This document shows, in pieces, positions 1 through 5,068 of a stretch of 5,909 nucleotides of DNA. The DNA comes from Cytophagales bacterium (lineage in GTDB: Bacteria > Bacteroidota > Bacteroidia > Cytophagales > Cyclobacteriaceae): assembly GCA_003454975.1 (NCBI GenBank), contig DMST01000004.1, positions 22,950-28,858 of the forward strand, read 5' to 3'. Both the position numbers and the translations under genes were made by a program. The notes under the pieces are model-generated. The model was not told the origin of the DNA, searched no databases, and was given only the letters and a program-made list of their open reading frames with translations. The stretch's first letter is position 1; the number at the start of each line of letters is the position of its first letter.

Positions 1-2723
1 GATAGCTCGCTGCCGTTGGCGGGCGTAAGTAGGTTGAACTCGCTAGGGAGCTGGTTGATCACTACCAGAACAGCCGTATCACTGCTTACTTGTTCAAGGC
101 CGTCGGTAGCTACTACCCACCATTTGTGGGTACCCGGGGTATAGAACTGCCCACCAATGGCGGTGTCACGGATGCCCGGTAGGGTGATCACGGGATCGTT
201 GCCCTCCAGGTCCAGGTACCAGGTATACGTTACTTCATCGGCATCAGCGGCGGTTTCCCAGATAAAGTCTTGGAACCCGGGGTCCCCATTGAATGTCTGG
301 GATAAGGGGGTAACCAGCGCAAACCCTTCAGGAGCGATATTATTGACGGTAAGGGTAACGCCAGCAGCAAGGGTGGTGATTTGTCCATCAGTAGCGCTCA
401 CCTGTAGGGTATATTCTTGGTTTTGCACCCAAGTGGGCAACACCGTAAGCGAAGTTTCGGTGGTGCTGTAGGTAGTATCCACACCGGTTCCGGTGAGGGT
501 AATCTGGTAGGTCACGGTGTCTGTATCTTCGGCTGCCTCCCAGGTAATACTGAGCGAGTCATTTTCCTCGTAAGTATCGCCGTTGCTGGGAGTGAGCAAG
601 GCAAATGTTTGTGGAGCCAGATTGTCCATGGTGAACGAGAGGGTGTCACTGTAGGTGCTATCCTGACCATCGGTGGCCAAAACTGAGTAGGTATAGGTAG
701 CGTTTTGTGCCCAGCCAGAGGTAAGCCAGCTTACTTCAATAGCGGTGACATCTTCTACAGTGACAGCAGTGTCTTGCTGAGTACCGCCAGAAATGGAAAG
801 CACGTAGGTTACCTCATCGGTATCGACGGCCTCACTCCAGCTAAATTCCACAGAATCGGTTACTTCCACATTAGAATTTCCACTAGGTGCCGTCAGAGAA
901 AAGGCCTCCGGGGCTACATTGTCCACAAAGAAAGTAGCCGTATCCGCAGGGGTGGAATCATCAATGCCGTCGCTGGCGGTTACCCACCATAGGTGAGTTA
1001 GGTTTTGCTGATAAATATTGGCGTCAACCAGCCAGAAACTAGTATCCATGCCTGCTTCCCAATCGGTTGTTTCTTCTCCGTTATCAATATGCAAGGTGTA
1101 GATAAGGGCATTCAGCGTGCCGAAGGAATCCGGGTCTGCGGCATCGCTCCCCCAGGTAAACAACACGGAGTCCAAGCGACTGAGTGTATCTCCAACTGGA
1201 GAAAGAAGATCAGGACTAGAGGGGGCTTGGTTTAGGTAATTTAGTGCCCCTATATCAGCAGCAGTCCCGTCCGCATCCAATAGGTCTGGGTCACCAGAGT
1301 TTACCGCTGGGCTGTTTGAGGAAAGTGGCCTTAAGAATTGACTTTCGTTAGTAGAATCGGCTCCTACCTCCGGATCTATGAAAATGTTAAAATAGATGTC
1401 GGCCGGCCAGCCGTTTTGAGTAGTCAGAATCAAGCCGGTATTGCTGAGGGAGGGAGGAATACTGAATTCGTTCTCCTCTAAAAATATTTGAGTCGTGTCC
1501 TCAAACAGGTTGTAATTGACCGTAATGGTACCGTAAGTGTTTATTTTCAAATCATAATTATTCTCTAGGAAAAGATTTGAATTAACGTCGGCATTTACGG
1601 CATTGAGGTGGATGCCGGCGGTGTTTTGATAAAAGGTGTTCTGAATGATAGAGGCTTCAGGAGTGAAGAAATCACCAAAATCAAGATGCATTCCTTCTTG
1701 GTTCTTAATGAACTGGTTTTTATTAATTTCGAGCGTCTCTACATTGTTGCTGTAAATGGCCAGGTTGTATCCTTGAATTGTATTGCCCGAAACGATAAGA
1801 GTATCTAGCCGTAAGGTACTTATGGCGGTAAAAGAGTTGCTCTGGGAACCGTCGTGGAAAAAGGTATTCCCGTCGATAGTATACTTAATTTCTTCATCCT
1901 TATCTCCAGTACCCAAGTTCATTCTAGAGTTGATGAATTGGTTGCTAGTTATCTCAACAATACTCTCAGTTTCTTCAATCTGATTACCAAATTCATAGAT
2001 CAATTCTATTTTATCAAAAATACAGTTTCGGAAATCTACCGGGTCTTGGTTGATAAAGACGTGGCTCTCACCTATACCAGTAAAATGGGTATAGACAACG
2101 TCAGCAGGATCAATCGTAGATGTATATGCAAAGGTAATCTGACCCGCAAATCCGGTGGAAGCTATATCAATCTGGATATATTCTTCTTCTGTGCCTTGCA
2201 GGTAGATCATCCCAAATACATTCCAATCAACTGCACTTGCTAGGGTGATTTGGGTTCCTGGTTCTACCACTAGTGTATCGCCAAAGGAGAGTTCTGCGTC
2301 CCCGTTGATCAGGTATTCTTTATCCGCAGTCCAAGTACCGGAGGGGATGGTTCCTGAAATTAATTCCACAGTTTTTACCTGTAAAGTGGTGGAATCAATG
2401 GTGGTGTTTTGACTAAGCAATAAGACCTCAACGGTTTCGGATAGGTACCCGTCCTTCTCGAATAAGATCTCATATTGTCCGTTTTGTAAAGAAATTGAAT
2501 AGAATCCTGCTGAATCAGTTACCGCGGTATCGCTTGCAGCACTAGGTGAGGTGGCGTTAAAATAGACTGAAATCCCTGCCGGGACCGCTGAGTCAGCTAG
2601 TGAAACGGTACCCGAAACGGTGGACTGAGCAAAGCCGGGGAGGTGAAGGATCAGGGCCAGAAAGAATACCCAGGTTAGCGCTAACCGGGCAAAGGATGTC
2701 TTTGCAATGCGTTGAGAGTTCAT
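1..2723 (-). CDS. Large secreted modular surface protein: signal peptide, CarboxypepD_reg-like domain, right-handed beta-helix, Fn3/Ig-like repeats (C-terminus outside window)
   Basis: Reading the minus strand from the ATG at 2721-2723 gives 907 uninterrupted codons to the left edge, with no stop in the window. Residues 1-32 form a signal peptide: basic start, a hydrophobic core around WVFFLALIL, and a likely cut after GFA. Residues 35-115 (VSGTV, then DSAGFYSISL and GQYEILFEKDGY) match the carboxypeptidase-regulatory-like beta-sandwich common in Bacteroidota surface proteins. Residues about 120-495 show short Asn-rich strands such as SGNTIQ, KNQFIKN and IIQNTFYQN, typical of a parallel beta-helix. 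They close with NSPAVNSGDPD and ADIGALNY, the usual ending of such modules. Residues 498-907 are Fn3/Ig-like repeats. I saw only one cysteine. Export and a surface role in adhesion or glycan contact are inferred. Many Bacteroidota proteins of this layout end in a type IX secretion sorting domain, which would lie outside the window. No catalytic motif was recognised. A separate promoter is likely because the upstream gap is nearly 300 bp. Confidence 0.9.
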   Translation of the reverse strand, partial: MNSQRIAKTSFARLALTWVFFLALILHLPGFAQSTVSGTVSLADSAVPAGISVYFNATSPSAASDTAVTDSAGFYSISLQNGQYEILFEKDGYLSETVEVLLLSQNTTIDSTTLQVKTVELISGTIPSGTWTADKEYLINGDAELSFGDTLVVEPGTQITLASAVDWNVFGMIYLQGTEEEYIQIDIASTGFAGQITFAYTSTIDPADVVYTHFTGIGESHVFINQDPVDFRNCIFDKIELIYEFGNQIEETESIVEITSNQFINSRMNLGTGDKDEEIKYTIDGNTFFHDGSQSNSFTAISTLRLDTLIVSGNTIQGYNLAIYSNNVETLEINKNQFIKNQEGMHLDFGDFFTPEASIIQNTFYQNTAGIHLNAVNADVNSNLFLENNYDLKINTYGTITVNYNLFEDTTQIFLEENEFSIPPSLSNTGLILTTQNGWPADIYFNIFIDPEVGADSTNESQFLRPLSSNSPAVNSGDPDLLDADGTAADIGALNYLNQAPSSPDLLSPVGDTLSRLDSVLFTWGSDAADPDSFGTLNALIYTLHIDNGEETTDWEAGMDTSFWLVDANIYQQNLTHLWWVTASDGIDDSTPADTATFFVDNVAPEAFSLTAPSGNSNVEVTDSVEFSWSEAVDTDEVTYVLSISGGTQQDTAVTVEDVTAIEVSWLTSGWAQNATYTYSVLATDGQDSTYSDTLSFTMDNLAPQTFALLTPSNGDTYEENDSLSITWEAAEDTDTVTYQITLTGTGVDTTYSTTETSLTVLPTWVQNQEYTLQVSATDGQITTLAAGVTLTVNNIAPEGFALVTPLSQTFNGDPGFQDFIWETAADADEVTYTWYLDLEGNDPVITLPGIRDTAIGGQFYTPGTHKWWVVATDGLEQVSSDTAVLVVINQLPSEFNLLTPANGSEL
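3..1232 (-). repeat. Tandem Fn3/Ig-like protein repeats, four complete plus the start of a fifth
   Basis: The C-terminal half of the large surface protein is built of units that each open with an N-x-A-P type motif: NQAP at residue 498, NVAP at 602, NLAP at 701, NIAP at 795 and NQLP at 890. Unit lengths are therefore 104, 99, 94 and 95 residues. Each unit continues with a short L-x-x-P segment. Most then carry a W-x-x-A-x-D-x-D-x-V-T-Y strand (clear in units 2-4, looser in unit 1) and all carry an A-[TS]-D-G strand near the end (TASDG, LATDG, SATDG, VATDG). This is the layout of fibronectin type III-like spacer domains in bacterial extracellular proteins. The units have diverged, so they are a protein-level repeat and not a DNA-level tandem repeat. 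Their likely role is to hold the beta-helix away from the cell surface. Confidence 0.8.
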
Positions 2724-2734
2724 ATTGGTTTTGG

Positions 2735-2962
2735 TTATTGTGGTGCGAATATAGCGGGACAGTAGGGATTTACCGGAGTGAACCCGGTTTTCGTCATTGC
2801 CAGATACCGATCTTTAGGGGTATCGATAAGTGGGATGGACCGCTGGAGGGCTTCTCTGGTAAATAGGGTCTTGGGGCGCCTACGACCCTGAGGGAGAATT
2901 AGTGGAACGGGTTCCTTCATGGTTGCTTTGTTTGGTGTACATGCTACACCAAGGATACACAA
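2735..2962 (-). CDS. Weak hypothetical frame, possible small lipoprotein or its decayed remnant
   Basis: A 75-codon frame starts at a TTG (2960-2962) and stops at 2735-2737, 11 bp before the ATG of the large surface gene. From that start it reads MCILGVACTPNK, and the frame extends upstream as GATLFTL, giving a hydrophobic stretch ending in G-V-A-C that resembles a lipoprotein signal with an imperfect lipobox. An in-frame TAG at 2981-2983 cuts this stretch off from possible earlier codons, which would read IKNLQKDYG from 3010. An internal ATG at 2918-2920 would give a 61-residue product. The remainder is rich in Pro, Arg and Lys and matches no family I recognise. It may be a real short gene, a pseudogene of a small lipoprotein, or leader DNA that is open by chance. 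Position and strand would allow co-transcription with the downstream surface gene. Confidence 0.22.
   Translation of the reverse strand: MCILGVACTPNKATMKEPVPLILPQGRRRPKTLFTREALQRSIPLIDTPKDRYLAMTKTGFTPVNPYCPAIFAPQ
2746..2753 (-). promoter_or_regulatory. Candidate -7 box (TATATTCG) for the large surface-protein gene
   Basis: TATATTCG on the minus strand differs at one position from TAnnTTTG and sits 22 bp before the ATG at 2723. A clear -33 TTG is not seen at the usual spacing. If real, it lies inside the last codons of the doubtful 75-codon frame, which would favour that frame being leader DNA. Confidence 0.28.
2932..2952. promoter_or_regulatory. Inverted repeat TTGGTGTA-N5-TACACCAA
   Basis: Eight-base perfect arms (2932-2939 and 2945-2952) flank a 5-base loop. 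This would make a stable hairpin or a symmetric protein-binding site about 210 bp upstream of the large surface gene. No T-run follows on either strand, so it is not a standard intrinsic terminator. It lies within the weak lipoprotein-like frame. Confidence 0.4.
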
Positions 2963-2966
2963 GGTG

Positions 2967-2982
2967 AAAAGGGTGGCACCCT
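2967..2982 (-). terminator. Possible weak intrinsic terminator after the RibD-C/DHFR-like gene
   Basis: Minus-strand AGGGTG-C-CACCCT (2982 down to 2970) is followed by only four T before a C. It starts 36 bp after the TGA of the reductase gene. The stem realistically forms five pairs with a three-base loop. The position is right, but the short T-tract makes this a weak terminator at best. Confidence 0.3.
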
Positions 2983-3018
2983 AGCCATAATCTTTTTGCA
3001 AATTTTTAATCGAGGTGG

Positions 3019-3573
3019 TCATTCAACGGCTGTTGACCGGAGTCTCCGGTAGTGATTCTGCACAATCTGACCCAGGTGTACCGTAGAGCTAATCAGCTCA
3101 AACCGATGGGACTCAGAGAGTTTTCCGTAAAGGGGAACCCCGTCACCCAGAAGAATGGGCAGGGTACTGATGGTGAGATCATCGATGGCATCGGCTTGCA
3201 AGAAAGACTGGACGGTTTGCCCGCCGTCGATGTATAGTGAATAGTGCCCTTGGGCATGAATCTGCTCCAGAATTTCGGCCACGCCTCCTTTTACCAAAAA
3301 GGCTTTGCCTTCGTGCGAGGCAGGGATTTCCTCCAAGGTCCGGCTCCACACATACACGGGTTTTGTATAGGGCCAATCTACATCGAATCCCAACACCGTT
3401 TCAAAGGTTTTGCGGCCCATCAGCAGGGCATCTACTTGCTCCATAAAGGCTACATAGCCCATATCCGAACCTTCTGGGTTGGGGATAATATCAAGCCAGT
3501 CTAGTTCGCCATTGGGCCCGGCAATGTAACCGTCCAGGCTACAGCCCAGATATACCGAGTTTCGCGTGTTCAT
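3019..3573 (-). CDS. Dihydrofolate reductase family protein (RibD C-terminal domain)
   Basis: This 184-residue protein is complete, from ATG at 3571-3573 to TGA at 3019-3021. It has the RibD C-terminal / DHFR-like fold motifs in order: the N-terminal strand and loop SLDGYIAG (residues 12-19) followed by ELDWL, the LLMGRKTFE motif (50-58), a central VYVWSRTL strand (73-80), the glycine pair of YIDGGQTVQSFL (114-125) expected to contact NAD(P)H, and LPILLGDGVPLY (138-149). The length is normal for stand-alone members of this family, which resemble Bacillus YwjB/YyaP. They are predicted cytosolic NAD(P)H-dependent reductases of mostly unknown substrate. The protein lacks the RibD deaminase domain, so it is not a full riboflavin enzyme, and it should not be named folA. 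It is transcribed divergently from the P450 gene across a 121-bp region. No Shine-Dalgarno sequence is evident, and an inverted repeat sits right before the start codon. Confidence 0.93.
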   Translation of the reverse strand: MNTRNSVYLGCSLDGYIAGPNGELDWLDIIPNPEGSDMGYVAFMEQVDALLMGRKTFETVLGFDVDWPYTKPVYVWSRTLEEIPASHEGKAFLVKGGVAEILEQIHAQGHYSLYIDGGQTVQSFLQADAIDDLTISTLPILLGDGVPLYGKLSESHRFELISSTVHLGQIVQNHYRRLRSTAVE

Positions 3574-3595
3574 CAGGTGATTTTTTAGAACCTGA
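3573..3595. promoter_or_regulatory. Inverted repeat TCAGGT-N11-ACCTGA at the start of the RibD-C/DHFR-like gene
   Basis: Six-base arms at 3573-3578 and 3590-3595 are exact inverted copies around an A/T-rich spacer that contains a run of six T on the plus strand. The inner arm touches the ATG of the minus-strand gene. In the transcript it could fold and hide the start codon, or it could be a protein site in the DNA. The arms are short, so chance is a real alternative. Confidence 0.3.
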
Positions 3596-3600
3596 AATTA

Positions 3601-3608
3601 CAAATTCA
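3601..3608 (-). promoter_or_regulatory. Candidate -7 box (TGAATTTG) for the RibD-C/DHFR-like gene
   Basis: On the minus strand TGAATTTG matches TAnnTTTG except at the second base and lies 27 bp before the ATG at 3573. No -33 element stands out upstream. This is the best match in this leader, but a one-mismatch hit to a short degenerate motif is weak evidence. Confidence 0.25.
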
Positions 3609-3646
3609 TCCCCGTACCAGAACTAACATCGGTAGTATGCAATACA

Positions 3647-3673
3647 TATAAAAGGAAGGCCTTACCTTTTATA
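3647..3673. promoter_or_regulatory. Perfect dyad TATAAAAGG-N9-CCTTTTATA, candidate operator of the P450 gene
   Basis: Two 9-bp arms (3647-3655 and 3665-3673) are exact inverted copies separated by 9 bp, and the spacer contains its own palindrome AAGGCCTT (3656-3663). The element ends 21 bp before the P450 start codon and its right arm overlaps a candidate -7 box. A symmetric site of this size in a divergent promoter region fits a binding site for a dimeric regulator. A terminator is unlikely because no gene ends on either side. The regulator is not in the window. Confidence 0.6.
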
Positions 3674-3677
3674 CTTG
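3670..3677 (+). promoter_or_regulatory. Candidate -7 box (TATACTTG) for the P450 gene
   Basis: TATACTTG differs at one position from the Bacteroidota -7 consensus TAnnTTTG and lies 17 bp before the P450 ATG, which would give a very short leader. No convincing -33 TTTG/TTG element is seen at the expected distance upstream, so support is partial. It overlaps the right arm of the dyad, as would be expected for repression by occlusion. Confidence 0.35.
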
Positions 3678-3694
3678 ATCCTTCACCTGCTTAC

Positions 3695-5035
3695 ATGTCA
3701 ACTACCCTAGCCACCCACAAAAAGATAGGCCCCCTGGGCAGTGCCCTGGATTTCACCCGAGATGCCTTCCAATTTTTGAAAACCCTGCACGGGTACGATG
3801 CCCCGGTGGTGAAGTTCCGGTTGGCTCATTTGCCCGGCTACTATTTGCGAGATCCCAACCTGGCCCAAACTATCCTGCGCAAGTATGTGCATGAATTTAA
3901 GAAAGGTGGCCCGGCCTTTGGTACCGCGCGTAAGTTGATGGGCGATGGACTGCCCGTGAGTAAGGGCGATTTGTGGATTCGCCAACGCCGAACCATCAGT
4001 CCTGCTTTTCATCACCGGTGCTTGGATGCCTACCAGCAGGTGATGCAGCAACAAATAGTGGCGGCTTTTGATCAGGTAGAAGTGGGCAAATCTATCGAGG
4101 CATTCGGCATGTTTAGCACTATGTCTTTCCAGGTGATTCGGTATAGTTTGTTTGGTGCTCAGCTTACTGAAGAGGAAGTTGCCTGCATAGCCGAATTTGT
4201 CAACATAAGCGTACGACAATCAGCCAAACGGTCCCGGATGGGGTTCAACCCTCCGGCGTGGTTGCCTGTCATGGAGAACGCACGTCTGCGGAAGGTAACC
4301 CGAGAGTCCCGGGAAAGTCTGCGCCAGGCCATCCGTGCCAAGATGGAACAAGGCAAGGAGCCGGGAACCACCCTGCTGGATATGTTGCTGTATACGCCGG
4401 ATCCCAAAACGGGGGAAAAGATGCCAATGGAGCAGGTGATTCACGAGGCCATTATCTTCTTTGTGGCCGGGAGCGACACCACGGCCAGCGGCCTGTCATG
4501 GTTGCCCTATGTGCTGGCAGAAAACCCTGTGGTGCACCAACAACTGACAACCGAAATTGAACACGTGGTGGGTGATGGTTTTCCTACCCTAACGGACTAT
4601 CTGGAGCGGATGCCCTACACCCAGCGGGTACTCAAGGAGGTCTTGCGCATCAATGCTCCGGTGTGGATTTTGACCCGACAGCTAAAGGAGACCACCGAGG
4701 TAGACGGCTATGTATTTCCCAAAGGTGCCAACGTGTTTATGTCGCCCCTGATGATGCACTACGACGAGCGGTTTTGGGCCGATCCTGAAGCTTTTGACCC
4801 GGATCGGTTTGTACAACCGGAGGCAGATACGTTACAGTCCTACATGCCTTTTGGTGTCGGGCCCCGCCGCTGTATCGGCGAGCGGTTTGCTGAGTTGGAA
4901 ATAGCCCTTACGCTCATTTACATGGTACAGCATTTCACCTGGACGATAGAGAATACCCGGCCGCCGGAGTTCAACTTTGATAGTACCCTCACCCTCAAAG
5001 AAGGCATGTGGGTAAAGTGGCACCGCCGGGCTTAA
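3695..5035 (+). CDS. Cytochrome P450 monooxygenase (soluble, 446 aa)
   Basis: This is a complete gene from ATG at 3695 to TAA at 5033-5035. All the hallmark P450 motifs are present: helix C W-x-x-x-R (W94, R98, in WIRQRR), the I-helix oxygen-activation motif AGSDTT (258-263), the K-helix E-x-x-R (E315, R318), the FDPDRF meander motif (368-372), and the heme-binding loop FGVGPRRCIG (386-395) with C393 as the expected thiolate ligand. There is no N-terminal membrane anchor, signal peptide or fused reductase domain, so a cytosolic enzyme using separate electron-transfer partners is expected; none is encoded in this window. The sequence style resembles bacterial P450s close to the CYP102/CYP4-like clan rather than actinobacterial secondary-metabolism types, but I cannot assign a CYP family. 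The reaction would be hydroxylation or a related oxidation of an unknown, probably lipophilic, substrate. It is preceded by a strong dyad and a candidate -7 box, and followed 33 bp later by the DUF763 gene. Confidence 0.96.
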   Translation: MSTTLATHKKIGPLGSALDFTRDAFQFLKTLHGYDAPVVKFRLAHLPGYYLRDPNLAQTILRKYVHEFKKGGPAFGTARKLMGDGLPVSKGDLWIRQRRTISPAFHHRCLDAYQQVMQQQIVAAFDQVEVGKSIEAFGMFSTMSFQVIRYSLFGAQLTEEEVACIAEFVNISVRQSAKRSRMGFNPPAWLPVMENARLRKVTRESRESLRQAIRAKMEQGKEPGTTLLDMLLYTPDPKTGEKMPMEQVIHEAIIFFVAGSDTTASGLSWLPYVLAENPVVHQQLTTEIEHVVGDGFPTLTDYLERMPYTQRVLKEVLRINAPVWILTRQLKETTEVDGYVFPKGANVFMSPLMMHYDERFWADPEAFDPDRFVQPEADTLQSYMPFGVGPRRCIGERFAELEIALTLIYMVQHFTWTIENTRPPEFNFDSTLTLKEGMWVKWHRRA

Positions 5036-5068
5036 ACTTTAGCCGTGATGGCGTAGTTTTATCTGCAG

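Larger units (their letters stand above)
2724..3018. other. Intergenic region between the reductase and surface-protein genes
   Basis: This 295-bp stretch has no well-supported gene. It holds the doubtful 75-codon minus frame, the inverted repeats at 2932-2952 and 2970-2982, a weaker dyad AGGGTC-N13-GACCCT at 2865-2889, and a possible -7 box at 2746-2753. I see no tRNA, riboswitch core or insertion-sequence end. Confidence 0.6.

Noticed and set aside
157..2243. Series of plus-strand frames of 66-129 codons
   Set aside because: All lie opposite the long minus-strand surface-protein frame, have low-complexity or unnatural protein content, overlap each other in different frames and show no domain motif.
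2600..2866. Plus-strand 88-codon frame
   Set aside because: It spans the signal-peptide end of the minus-strand gene and the adjacent gap, and its protein has no recognisable features.
3052..3504. Plus-strand and alternative minus-strand frames inside the reductase gene
   Set aside because: They overlap a complete gene with clear RibD-C motifs and have no family-like sequence themselves.
3019..3573. Naming the reductase folA or ribD
   Set aside because: It lacks the deaminase domain of RibD and matches the stand-alone RibD-C/YwjB type rather than classical dihydrofolate reductase; its substrate is unknown.
3647..3673. The P450 upstream dyad as an intrinsic terminator
   Set aside because: The flanking genes are transcribed away from it, so no transcript should end there, and the T-run is inside the stem rather than after it.
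3707..4444. Minus-strand frames of up to 170 codons opposite the P450 gene
   Set aside because: The plus strand encodes an unbroken P450 with all hallmark motifs; the antisense frames are codon-bias shadows.
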